Below are positions 41,598 through 51,632 of a stretch of 64,000 bases of DNA, piece by piece. The translations under genes and the position numbers were made by a program. Position 1 is the first letter of the stretch. The number at the start of each line of letters is the position of its first letter. The stretch covers positions 62,001-126,000 of the forward strand of contig PDPU01000028.1 of NCBI GenBank assembly GCA_002746645.1, given 5' to 3'. The notes under the pieces were generated by a model, which saw only the letters and a program-made list of their open reading frames with translations, had not been told where the DNA came from and did no database searches. The stretch comes from Gammaproteobacteria bacterium. GTDB lineage: Bacteria; Pseudomonadota; Gammaproteobacteria; Granulosicoccales; Granulosicoccaceae.

Positions 41598-42203
41598 GTG
41601 ACTCGGCAGATACCGGTGAACAAGAACGCGCCCGACAACGACGATACCGAGCCTTCGGCACCCTCCGACGAGATCAGTGACGGCGATCTGTTTCTCGCCG
41701 CCATCGGTGACGTCAAACGCCTGCAACACGATCGCGTGCCGCCCCAACGCGGCACGGCACCGCTGCCGGCATCGCGCGAGAGCGTTGCCGAGCGTGACGA
41801 TCGTTCGGTCATGGAAGCGCTTCTCGATGATCTCAAGGAAACCGACTTTCTCGAAACCGGCGAACACCTCGCCTGGACACGGCCGGGTGTGCAGCGCTCG
41901 GTGCTCAAGCGCCTCAAGGCCGGACGTTACGCCATCCAGGGCGAAATCGATCTTCATGGTCTGAAGGTGGCCGAAGCGCGCGTCGAACTGTCCGACTTCC
42001 TGCACACGGCACGCGAACGGGAACGACTCTGTCTGCGCATCATCCACGGCAAGGGCCGCCGCCATGCCGACAGCGCACCGCGACTCAAGCAGGCCGTGAA
42101 TCAGTGGCTGCAACGCCACCGGAACGTGCTGGCCTTCTGCTCGGCACGCATCAGCGACGGCGGCACGGGAGCGGTGTATGTGCTGCTGGCGCGGAAACGA
42201 TGA
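41598..42203 (+). CDS. Smr-domain protein
   Basis: This is a 201-residue protein with a C-terminal Smr domain: the DLHGLKVAEAR motif and the nuclease-associated IIHGKGRR motif, with a GTGAVYVLL end. The N-terminal half is charged and conforms to the small stand-alone SmrA/B-type proteins of gammaproteobacteria. Smr domains nick DNA or cleave mRNA at stalled ribosomes; which applies here is unknown. The GTG start at 41598 is the best supported, since the frame has no other suitable start near it. Confidence 0.82.
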   Translation: MTRQIPVNKNAPDNDDTEPSAPSDEISDGDLFLAAIGDVKRLQHDRVPPQRGTAPLPASRESVAERDDRSVMEALLDDLKETDFLETGEHLAWTRPGVQRSVLKRLKAGRYAIQGEIDLHGLKVAEARVELSDFLHTARERERLCLRIIHGKGRRHADSAPRLKQAVNQWLQRHRNVLAFCSARISDGGTGAVYVLLARKR

Positions 42204-42215
42204 TTGACGATGATT
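42197..42215. repeat. 9-bp direct repeat at the smr stop codon
   Basis: ACGATGATT occurs at 42197-42205 and again at 42207-42215. The first copy contains the TGA stop of the Smr gene. Chance is possible at this length. Confidence 0.5.
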
Positions 42216-42307
42216 CATGGGTGACGGCGAACGGGGTGGCAACCGGGAGAAGGCAGCAGCGATGCCGATGAAGCCGTCCCGTACCGCGACAAGGACAATG
42301 AGATTCA

Positions 42308-43807
42308 ATGAAAGAACACGATGTGATTATTATCGGTGCCGGTCTGGGCGGCCTGACGGCCGGGGCAAGACTCGCAAAGGAAGGCAAAAGGGTTTGTCTG
42401 ATTGAACAGCACTACATACCGGGCGGCTGTGCCACGACCTTCCGAAGAAACGACTTCACGATGGAAGTCGGGCTCCACTCGATCGACGGACTCGACGAGG
42501 ATGACATGAAGGCAGAGATCTTCGAGGAACTGGGCGTTTTCGATCACGTCGAGTTCGTCAGTATTCCCGAATTCTATCGCTTCATACACGGGAAAACGGA
42601 CATCGTTGTCCCGGACAACAGGGAACAGGCCATTCGCGTGCTGTCGGAGCATTTTCCGCACGAAAGGAAAAACATCCGGAAATTCTTCCGCAAGATATTC
42701 GCGCTGCGACGCGAGGTACACAGACTGCCTGCCGACCGGTGGCGCATGCTTGCGCTCCTTCCCGTCTTTCCCTTTCTGTTCCCCAACCTGCTGTTCGGCT
42801 CGCGCAGAAACCTGGGCGATTTTCTCGACCGAACAATAAAGGATGAAGAACTCAAGCTGATACTTCAGGCCAATCTGCCCTATTATCACGACGACCCCTA
42901 TTCCATGTCGCTTGTCTACTTTTCCGTTGCACAGGCGAGCTTTTTTTCCGGCGGAGGCCACTTCATCAAGGGTGGCTCGGGGCAGCTCTCCAACCATCTG
43001 GCCAGTGTCATCACCGACAATGGCGGAGAAATACTGCTGGGCCACAAGGTTGAAAGAATCATCATTGAAGACAACCGGGCAACGGGCGTGGAATACGGCA
43101 AGGCACATGACGAAGATGGAAGCACCGACAGACGGTTCGCCGATACGATCATCGCCAATGCAGCCATCCCCAATGTGCTTGCCATGCTGCCGCCGAAACA
43201 GCAAGGCCAGATTGCCGAAAAGGCCGGCAAGCTGCAGATATCCTGTTCGATTCTCTCGGTCTATCTTGGCTTCGGAAGTGACATACGAAAGCTCGGAAGC
43301 AGGAACCACTCGACGTTCGTTTTCAGTGAAAACACAAGACAGCTCAGGGACATCGGGCCAGGCAGCAATCTCGACAGATTCGTCTTTGTCGACTATTCAC
43401 AGATCGATTCGGGTCTGGCACCGAAAGGCAAGAGCTTTGCAGTAATCAGCGTTGTCGACTACATGAAGAACTGGGACGACCTCAGCGATGCGGACTACAA
43501 GGCGAAAAAGGAAGAAATCGCCAGCGTCCTGATCCGGAAACTGGAAGAAACCTTCCCCGGCATTGGCAACGAAATTGAGTGCCTCGAAGTAGCCACTCCC
43601 AGAACCATAAGAAGATACACGCTCAATCCGGAAGGCACCGCCTATGGATACGCTCAGACACCACAGCAGGCAGGAATGAACCGGCTGCCCAACAAATCAC
43701 CGATCAGCAACCTCTACTTTGCTTCCGCCTGGGCAAATCCGGGCGGCGGATTCACGGGAGCCATTCTGGGCGGCTGGTTCTGCGCCAACGAAATCCTGCG
43801 AAACTGA
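42308..43807 (+). CDS. FAD-dependent desaturase/saturase-like oxidoreductase
   Basis: This 499-residue flavoprotein has an N-terminal FAD dinucleotide site (VIIIGAGLGGLTAGARLA) followed by EQHYIPGGCATTFRR, the pattern of phytoene desaturase and retinol saturase relatives. The C-terminal FAD-contact region reads WANPGGGFTGAILGGW. The substrate is probably a polyene or other hydrophobic molecule but is not shown by context. Codon use is visibly less GC-rich than in neighbours (more AAA, ATA and AGA codons), which suggests recent transfer. Confidence 0.78.
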   Translation: MKEHDVIIIGAGLGGLTAGARLAKEGKRVCLIEQHYIPGGCATTFRRNDFTMEVGLHSIDGLDEDDMKAEIFEELGVFDHVEFVSIPEFYRFIHGKTDIVVPDNREQAIRVLSEHFPHERKNIRKFFRKIFALRREVHRLPADRWRMLALLPVFPFLFPNLLFGSRRNLGDFLDRTIKDEELKLILQANLPYYHDDPYSMSLVYFSVAQASFFSGGGHFIKGGSGQLSNHLASVITDNGGEILLGHKVERIIIEDNRATGVEYGKAHDEDGSTDRRFADTIIANAAIPNVLAMLPPKQQGQIAEKAGKLQISCSILSVYLGFGSDIRKLGSRNHSTFVFSENTRQLRDIGPGSNLDRFVFVDYSQIDSGLAPKGKSFAVISVVDYMKNWDDLSDADYKAKKEEIASVLIRKLEETFPGIGNEIECLEVATPRTIRRYTLNPEGTAYGYAQTPQQAGMNRLPNKSPISNLYFASAWANPGGGFTGAILGGWFCANEILRN

Positions 43808-43881
43808 AGCTGCGCACGAGTTGCGCGCTGCGGTGAAACAGGAACCTGTCCGGCGGCTGCGAGCGGGCCTGACCGAGCACA

Positions 43882-44598
43882 TCACCCAGTTTCTGCTGGA
43901 ACTGGGTGAGGTTCAGCCCTCGGGCGGAACTCCTCGGGGCCATGGGACATGACTTCGTTGAAGTCGTGATGGACGCTGGCCCCCATCTCCTTGAGTTTCG
44001 CCCCCTTGCCCGTGAAGCCGATCCCGAGGAATTCGTAGCCAAGGTTCCGTGCCGTCTTCAGGTCCCAGACGCCGTCTCCGATCGAGATGACCCGGCCGGG
44101 CACCGCGGCGCCGGCGATTTCGCAGGCCAGATCGACAGCACGGCCCACGATCTGCTCCCGGGTTTCGAGCTCGGAGGCCGTAACCAGAATCTCCGCGTTT
44201 CCGTCCACGCCGGCGACAGCAAGCTTGTGCAGAGCGCCCGAGCGCAGGCTGCCAGTCGCAAAGGCAAGTACCCATCCGTGTGCACGCAGGTGCTCCAGGA
44301 AGGCGCGTGTTCCGGGGATTTCCTCGAACGGCTCATCGGTAACCGCCGCGCGGTAGTGGCGTGCGTAGCTCTCCTCGAGGCGGGCGAGATCCGCAGCTCC
44401 CTCCCGGCCGGCTTCGGTCCAGGCTTCCGCCAGGATCGCGCTGTCCGAGTGGTGTCGGTAGCTACCCCAGTCCGTACGCAGGGCGGGGAAGTTGAAGTCA
44501 CGCAGTGCTGCCTCGAAGGCGATTTGGTGGGCCCGGACGCTGTCGGTCAAGGTTCCGTCGATGTCGAAAATGGCGATGTTCGGTCTGGTCTGTGTCAT
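43882..44598 (-). CDS. HAD-superfamily phosphatase (phosphoglycolate-phosphatase-like)
   Basis: This 238-residue HAD hydrolase has motif I IFDIDGTLTDS with both catalytic Asp residues, motif II FATGS, and motif IV ISIGDGVWDLKTARNLG. The helical cap between residues 20 and 90 fits the phosphoglycolate phosphatase and beta-phosphoglucomutase group. The substrate cannot be told. It is convergent with the flavoprotein gene. Confidence 0.8.
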   Translation of the reverse strand: MTQTRPNIAIFDIDGTLTDSVRAHQIAFEAALRDFNFPALRTDWGSYRHHSDSAILAEAWTEAGREGAADLARLEESYARHYRAAVTDEPFEEIPGTRAFLEHLRAHGWVLAFATGSLRSGALHKLAVAGVDGNAEILVTASELETREQIVGRAVDLACEIAGAAVPGRVISIGDGVWDLKTARNLGYEFLGIGFTGKGAKLKEMGASVHHDFNEVMSHGPEEFRPRAEPHPVPAETG

Positions 44599-44885
44599 GG
44601 GTCCTCAATTCTCATCCAGCCTGTCGACGAAGGATCATCCTGACCATTCTGGGGAACCAAGGCTGATGTTCTTGCACACACTACCGGCATGGCCGGTTTT
44701 CAGGGAATGAGCAGGCTCGTTCGAATACCACACCGATACGGCGAAGGTGAAGCAGAAGCGGGAAGTCGAATCAAATGCGCCTGACAGAACGGCGCCGACA
44801 CCGCCGGCATTCCGAAGACTGAAATCGAAGCCGAAGTCACGTCAGAAGCCGAGGTCACGTCAAACGCAAAACGAACTGTCAGACG
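44599..44885. other. Intergenic region between lpd and the HAD gene
   Basis: About 287 bp with no credible gene. It contains the hairpin ACCGGC/GCCGGT (44683-44697) and an 18-bp tandem duplication, 44827-44844 and 44845-44862, with one mismatch. The repeat GTCAGAC is also doubled across the lpd stop (44878-44891). Confidence 0.5.
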
Positions 44886-46244
44886 TCAGACATGCAAGGC
44901 CTTGCCCAGTGCCTTGAGACAGGCCTCCTGCAACCCTTCCGACCGGGTCGGGTGGGCGTGAATGATCGCGCCGATGTCTTCGAGCTGCGCGCCCATTTCG
45001 ATGGCGATCGAAAAGGCGGCGGACAACTCGGACAGCTGTGTGCCGACGGCCTGCAGACCCAGCACGGCATGATCGCTTTCGCGCCAGACCACACGCACGA
45101 ACCCTTCCTCGGCCTCGCAGGTCATGGCGCGGCCATTGGCGGCAAGCGGGAACTCGGTGGTCTTCGTTCCCTCGACCTCGCCTGGCTGTGCACCGCAGGT
45201 GACGATTTCCGGGTCGGTGAAGCAGACCGCCGGAATGGCCTGCTTGTCCCACTCGACCGCGTGACCCGCAACAAACTCTGCCACCATTTCGCCCTGAGCC
45301 ATGGCGCGGTGGGCCAGCATCGGTTCGCCGGTCACGTCGCCGATGGCATGAATGCCTCGCATCGAACTCTGGCAGTACGAGTCGATCCGAATGAAGGGGC
45401 CGTTCATGGTCAGCGCCAGCTCCTCGACGCCGATGCCCTGGGTGCGCGGGCGCCGGCCCACGGTAACCAGCACCTTGTCGGCGGCAACCTCCCCCTGATC
45501 GGTCGTCAGAACGCCGCTCTCGAAACCCTCTGCCTTCGTGCCGCTCATCACGGTGACGCCGAGCGATTCGAGCCGTTTGACCACCGGTGCAGTCAATGCC
45601 TTGTCATAGGTGGGCAGCAGACGGTCCTCGGCCTCGATCACCGTGACCTGAGTGCCGAGCTTGGCAAAGGCCGTACCCAGCTCCAGACCGATGTAACCGC
45701 CGCCGACCACGGCCAGACTGGCGGGCAGGTCGGTGAGTGCCAGCGCTTCGGTCGAGGACAGGATGTCGCCGCCGAAGGGCAGGAACGGCAGTCCCACCGG
45801 CGCCGAGCCGGTGGCAATGACGATGTATTCGGCACGAATCTCGTGAATGCCTTCGGAACCCTCGACCTGCACGGTCTTGCCATCCAGAAAACGCGCCCGG
45901 CCCGTAACCAGTCTGGCCCCGGCCTTCTTCATCAAGCCAGAGACACCCGTGTTCAGCCGTGCAACGATGCCGTCCTTCCAGGCGATGGTGCGCGCCAGGT
46001 CGATGCCGGGAGCTGACGCCGAGATGCCCAGAGGGCCGTCATTCACCGCGGCAATGCGGTGGAATTCCTCGGCCGCATGGATCAGCGCCTTCGACGGGAT
46101 ACAGCCCACATTCAGGCAGGTGCCGCCGGGACTTGCCTCGTCGACGATGATGGTGTCGATGCCCAACTGGCCGGAGCGAATGGCACAGACATAGCCTCCG
46201 GGCCCCGCACCGACGATCAGGAGTCTGCAGTTCAGATCCGACAT
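44886..46244 (-). CDS. Dihydrolipoyl dehydrogenase (E3) of the branched-chain complex
   Basis: E3 reoxidises lipoamide with NAD+. The redox disulphide is C43-C48 in GGTCLNVGCIPSK. The FAD site is IVGAGPGGYVCA and the C-terminal catalytic His-Glu is in HAHPTRSEG. The 452-residue protein is dedicated to the upstream operon, like Pseudomonas LPD-Val. Its start is directly after the E2 stop (46245), so translation is coupled. Confidence 0.93.
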   Translation of the reverse strand: MSDLNCRLLIVGAGPGGYVCAIRSGQLGIDTIIVDEASPGGTCLNVGCIPSKALIHAAEEFHRIAAVNDGPLGISASAPGIDLARTIAWKDGIVARLNTGVSGLMKKAGARLVTGRARFLDGKTVQVEGSEGIHEIRAEYIVIATGSAPVGLPFLPFGGDILSSTEALALTDLPASLAVVGGGYIGLELGTAFAKLGTQVTVIEAEDRLLPTYDKALTAPVVKRLESLGVTVMSGTKAEGFESGVLTTDQGEVAADKVLVTVGRRPRTQGIGVEELALTMNGPFIRIDSYCQSSMRGIHAIGDVTGEPMLAHRAMAQGEMVAEFVAGHAVEWDKQAIPAVCFTDPEIVTCGAQPGEVEGTKTTEFPLAANGRAMTCEAEEGFVRVVWRESDHAVLGLQAVGTQLSELSAAFSIAIEMGAQLEDIGAIIHAHPTRSEGLQEACLKALGKALHV

Positions 46245-47591
46245 TCAGCTCTCCACGAACAGCATGGCCGGGGTTTCCAGCAGGGATTTCAGTTTGGCGA
46301 CGAACACGGCGGCGTCCCAGCCGTCGACCACACGGTGATCGAAGCTGCAGGACAGGTTCATCATCCTGCGTGGCTGGAACTGCTGACCGTCCCAGACCGG
46401 GCGCACCTGTATCTTGTTGATCCCGACGATCGCCACCTCCGGGTAGTTGATGATCGGCGTGGTGGCGATGGCACCCAGAGGGCCGAGTGAGGTAACGGTG
46501 ATGGTGCTTCCGCCAAGCTCTTCACGCTTGATGGAACCATCGCGCGCTGCTTCGGCCAGACGCGCCACCTCGGCCGCATTGTCCCACAGGCTGCCGGCCT
46601 CGGCGTGCTTCACCACCGTCACGTTCAGCCCGGCCGGCGTCTGCGTGGCAATGCCCACATGCACGCCGCCATGGCGATGGATGACCCCGGCCTCGTCGTC
46701 GTAACGCGCGTTCAAAGCGGGCTGCTCACGCACCGCTTCGACGATCGCGCGCATCAGGAAAGGCAGGATCGTGAGCCTGATGCGATCGTCCCTGTGTTTG
46801 GTGTTCAGCGCCTCACGCAGGTTTTCGAGCGCTTCGATCTCGACCTCTTCGACGATGGTGATGTGCGGAATCTGCCGCTTGGCGATCTGCATCTTCTCCG
46901 CGATGCGGCGGCGCATGCCCACCACGCGAATGGTTTCGATGCCGGTATTCACGCCGCGGGTCACGCTGCCCTGCTGGATGCCACCCGAGGCAATCCAGTG
47001 ATCAAGATCCTGATGGGTGATGCGCGAGGCCGGGCCGGAACCGGACATCTGGCGCAGGTCAATGCCCTCCTCGCGCGCACGGGCGCGCACCGAGGGAGCC
47101 GCCAACGGTTTCGTGCCCGGTGCACGAGCCACCGGAACGGTCGAAGCGGCGGCAGAGGACGCGGCAAACGCGGGCGCCGTTTCGGGAAACGGCGGGGGTT
47201 TCGGCGTTGCGGCAGGGTTCGTCGTTGTGGCAGGGTTCGGCCTTGAGATGGATTGCGGTGTGGCGGCGGGCTCCGGCGCCGACGATGCGGCCGGCTCCGC
47301 CTCGGCCGGTAAGGTCCCGACGGCATCGGCCTCGGTCTCGTTGCCCGGCCCTTCGACTTCGATACGGATCAGCGGAGCACCCACGGCCATCAATTCGCCG
47401 ATTTCAAGACCAAGTTCCAGCACCCTGCCCGAGACGGACGATGGCACTTCAACCGCGGCCTTGTCGGTCATGACCACGGCCAGCAGATCGTCTTCGTCCA
47501 CGATATCGCCCGGCCTGACATGCCATTCGGTCAGTTCGGCTTCGGCAATGCCCTCGCCGATGTCGGGCAGGCGGATCACATGCACTCCCAT
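46245..47591 (-). CDS. bkdB: Branched-chain 2-oxoacid dehydrogenase E2
   Basis: E2 transfers acyl groups to CoA and forms the core of the complex. The N-terminal lipoyl domain carries the lipoylated Lys44 in MTDKAAVEVPS. An Ala/Pro-rich linker and the peripheral subunit-binding domain (VRARAREEGIDLRQMSGSG) follow. The catalytic acyltransferase domain ends with the HRVVDGWDAA active-site motif. The length is 448. It is encoded between E1beta and E3, separated by only a few bases. Confidence 0.93.
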   Translation of the reverse strand: MGVHVIRLPDIGEGIAEAELTEWHVRPGDIVDEDDLLAVVMTDKAAVEVPSSVSGRVLELGLEIGELMAVGAPLIRIEVEGPGNETEADAVGTLPAEAEPAASSAPEPAATPQSISRPNPATTTNPAATPKPPPFPETAPAFAASSAAASTVPVARAPGTKPLAAPSVRARAREEGIDLRQMSGSGPASRITHQDLDHWIASGGIQQGSVTRGVNTGIETIRVVGMRRRIAEKMQIAKRQIPHITIVEEVEIEALENLREALNTKHRDDRIRLTILPFLMRAIVEAVREQPALNARYDDEAGVIHRHGGVHVGIATQTPAGLNVTVVKHAEAGSLWDNAAEVARLAEAARDGSIKREELGGSTITVTSLGPLGAIATTPIINYPEVAIVGINKIQVRPVWDGQQFQPRRMMNLSCSFDHRVVDGWDAAVFVAKLKSLLETPAMLFVES

Positions 47592-47594
47592 GGC

Positions 47595-48608
47595 TCAGCT
47601 CTCCATCACGAGTTTCAGGGCATCGCCAACGCGGGCGGGGCCGGGAAAGTACTCCCATTCCTGCGCGTGCGGATAGGGTGTGTCCCAACCGGTCACGCGC
47701 TGGATCGGTGCTTCGAGGTGGTAAAAGCACTCCTCCTGCACAAGGCTGAGCAGCTCGGCGCCGAAGCCGCAGGTATGGGTTGCCTCGTGCACGATGACGC
47801 AACGCCCGGTTTTCTGCACCGAGGCCGTGATGGTATCCAGATCCAGCGGCATCAGCGAGCGCAGGTCGATGACCTCGGCGTCAACACCGGTTTCCTCGGC
47901 AGCCGCCAGAGCCACGAAAACCATCGAACCATAGGCCAGCACGGTCACGTCCGCGCCGGAGCGGGTGATCTGTGCCTGGCCCAGCGGCACGATCCCGTCT
48001 CCTTCGGGCACGTCGCCCAGCGGGTGTTTCTTCCAGCTGGTCAGGGGGCGATCGTGGTGACCGTCGAACGGCCCGTTGTAGAGCCGCTTGGGTTCCAGGA
48101 AGATCACCGGATCCGGGTCCGCAATCGAGGCCAGCAACAGGCCCTTGGCATCGACCGGATTCGAGGGCATCACCACCTTCAGACCCGCGACATGCGTAAA
48201 CAGGGCCTCGGGGCTCTGGCTGTGGGTCTGACCACCGAAAATCCCGCCGCCCGTGGGCATGCGGATGACCAGCGGACAGGTGAAGTCGGCGTTCGAGCGG
48301 TGACGCAGGCGCGCGGCCTCGGAAACGATCTGATCGTAGGCCGGGTAGACGTAATCCGCGAACTGGATTTCGATCACCGGTTTCAGACCATAGGCGGCCA
48401 TGCCGATCGCGGTGCCGACAATGCCGCTTTCATTGATCGGCGCGTCGAAACAGCGGCTCTTGCCGTACTTCTCCTGCAAACCCGCCGTGCAGCGAAACAC
48501 GCCGCCGAAAAACCCGACGTCTTCACCGTAGACCACCACGCGGCGGTCGGCCGCCATCGCCACATCATGAGCCTCGCGGATGGCTTCGATCATCGTCATG
48601 TAAGCCAT
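47595..48608 (-). CDS. bkdA2: Branched-chain 2-oxoacid dehydrogenase E1 beta
   Basis: E1beta pairs with E1alpha to decarboxylate branched-chain 2-oxoacids with thiamine diphosphate. At 337 residues it has the expected length and the motifs VYGEDVGFFGGVFR, APINESGIVGTAIG and MPTGGGIFGGQTHSQS. The ATG at 48608 starts three bases after the E1alpha stop. Confidence 0.94.
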   Translation of the reverse strand: MAYMTMIEAIREAHDVAMAADRRVVVYGEDVGFFGGVFRCTAGLQEKYGKSRCFDAPINESGIVGTAIGMAAYGLKPVIEIQFADYVYPAYDQIVSEAARLRHRSNADFTCPLVIRMPTGGGIFGGQTHSQSPEALFTHVAGLKVVMPSNPVDAKGLLLASIADPDPVIFLEPKRLYNGPFDGHHDRPLTSWKKHPLGDVPEGDGIVPLGQAQITRSGADVTVLAYGSMVFVALAAAEETGVDAEVIDLRSLMPLDLDTITASVQKTGRCVIVHEATHTCGFGAELLSLVQEECFYHLEAPIQRVTGWDTPYPHAQEWEYFPGPARVGDALKLVMES

Positions 48609-48611
48609 GGT

Positions 48612-50151
<1,540 letters not shown>

Positions 50152-50832
50152 TCACTCGGCTTGATCCGTTTCCGAAGACGTTCCAAAACAACCGAAGAAA
50201 GGATGCGACTCTGACGGTGTGCCGAGAGGCATGCTGAACTGCCAGGCCTGCCCTGGATCGTCGGCATTGGCCGCTACCATGGCAACCCGATAACCGCCGT
50301 TCCCGTTTTCCTCGACACCAAGGCGCAAACCCTCTCCGGCAGCAACGTTGCGGAACTGGCAACGCCCATTGCCGATTTCCTCCACGTACCACTGGTACCG
50401 TTCCGGTTGCTTATCCGTATCTGGATCGTGATCGAGACCAGCGGGCATGATTTCCTCATCGTACTTCAGATAGGAACCCGGCAGGAAATCTCCCCCGGCA
50501 TCCATCCATGCGTAGTCGCCTTGCTGGTGGTCGGTTTCAAGCTCCCAGACAGCATAGCCAGGATAGCCATCTTCTCGATCCGACAGCACATCTGCCGGAA
50601 TCGCCTGTATGCGAACACCCGCTTCGTCCGTGTCAAGCAAGTCGCCGCTGTCCTTCACCGCCGCCAGATAGAGTTCCTTGCCGTCGAGTGAAACGGAAAA
50701 CCGCTCACCGTTGGGAAATCCCGGCATGCCAATACAGGTTCTCTCCGATTCCGTACAGGCGCCGACAAGCAAGACAGCAGCGGCAAGAGCCGGGAATGAA
50801 GACAGATGATGGCCAGGGGTCGAAGGACTCAT
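50152..50832 (-). CDS. Lipoprotein, possibly with a ricin-type lectin-like end
   Basis: From the ATG at 50832 the protein has about 226 residues with the lipobox LLVGAC. The mature part has an acidic Asp/Glu-rich fold with several Trp and Tyr residues. The C-terminal 70 residues (YQWYVEEIGNGRCQFRN, then QAWQFSMP) are reminiscent of one lobe of a ricin-type beta-trefoil; this is weak. Its base composition is slightly less GC-rich than the bkd genes. The function is unknown. Confidence 0.65.
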   Translation of the reverse strand: MSPSTPGHHLSSFPALAAAVLLVGACTESERTCIGMPGFPNGERFSVSLDGKELYLAAVKDSGDLLDTDEAGVRIQAIPADVLSDREDGYPGYAVWELETDHQQGDYAWMDAGGDFLPGSYLKYDEEIMPAGLDHDPDTDKQPERYQWYVEEIGNGRCQFRNVAAGEGLRLGVEENGNGGYRVAMVAANADDPGQAWQFSMPLGTPSESHPFFGCFGTSSETDQAE

Positions 50833-51011
50833 GGAGACGTATTTTCCAATGGCATGATCGGCTCGGTTCCCCATGCACTCTTTCCTCACTTGAAAACACC
50901 CGACGCCGAGCTTCACGATATCACGGCGACAACACCCCCCACCATCCGGGCACGATTACCATGCAGCAAATCATACACCTGCGCCGGGCGTCGCGCCCTG
51001 TCAGAGAGCTG

Positions 51012-51039
51012 TTGATATGAATTGTACTGTTGATATATA
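51012..51039 (+). promoter_or_regulatory. Candidate promoter upstream of the ABC exporter operon
   Basis: TTGATA (51012-51017) and TATATA (51034-51039) are spaced by 16 bp in a short AT-rich block; a second TTGATA overlaps the -10. The transcript would have a leader of about 590 bases that includes repeat copy B before the HlyD start at 51633. Confidence 0.5.
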
Positions 51040-51148
51040 CCATTGATGGCGCTCTCGGCCTTCGAGCGCACCCGGGGCTGGAAGCTCCACGGGGCACGGT
51101 GCCTCTCGCAGTGGTCAGATCATGTTCAACGTCGATGCCGAACTCCTG

Positions 51149-51190
51149 CCGGAGTTGGAGCCGGAGCTGAAGCCGGAGTTGGAACCGGAG
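51149..51190. repeat. 12-bp tandem repeat in the exporter leader
   Basis: Units ccggagttggag, ccggagctgaag, ccggagttggaa and a partial ccggag run from 51149 to 51190. They encode EPEL-like repeats in one open frame, but nothing else supports translation. Confidence 0.85.
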
Positions 51191-51234
51191 CGGCAGACGC
51201 TGGATCGCTCTGGCGAAAACGTTTCCGTCGAAAA

Positions 51235-51483
51235 CGGTTCACGTGAACCGTCAAAGGCCGGTTTCCGTGATGCCGGTCACGCTTCAGCGCCGAAAAACGG
51301 TTCACGTGAACCGCAAAGTGCCTGTTTCTGTGAACACAGTCACACTGCTGACGCCCGTCACGACGACGCCTGTCACGAAGCCTGGCTCGCGCCCGGCGTC
51401 TCCGTCGCTCGCGAGACGGCACGCCGCCGTCACTGCACCGGGCTGTGGCTGCGAGCAGGGGCTCGAAGCCCACCACATCGTTC
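51235..51483 (+). repeat. Dispersed palindromic repeat, copy B (longer)
   Basis: Perfect 16-bp palindromes CGGTTCACGTGAACCG at 51235-51250 and 51298-51313 are 63 bp apart. The spacer between them is nearly identical to copy A at 13339. Compared with A, this copy carries an extra 88 bp between two CGAAGCC heptamers (51376 and 51464) and about 15 bp more near 51350. It lies in the leader of the exporter operon in the same orientation to the downstream gene as copy A. Confidence 0.9.
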
Positions 51484-51632
51484 ACTGCGATCATGTGCCC
51501 GTTCCCACCACCAGGGTTTCTTGTTACGCTCGAAGGCGTTCGACCAGCGAAAGCAACGACGCTTCACTTCTGCACGGGCTCCATGCAGGATGCCGGAACC
51601 CGCAGACATTACCGACAAATTATCCAGTCACA

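Noticed and set aside
44683..44700. Hairpin ACCGGC/GCCGGT followed by TTTT
   Set aside because: The stem is only 6 bp and no rightward gene ends near it, so it cannot be assigned as a terminator.
51043..51246. 67-codon open frame starting just after the exporter promoter
   Set aside because: The composition is Arg/Ala/Gly-rich, it has no ribosome site and it runs into the repeat; it is probably non-coding leader.
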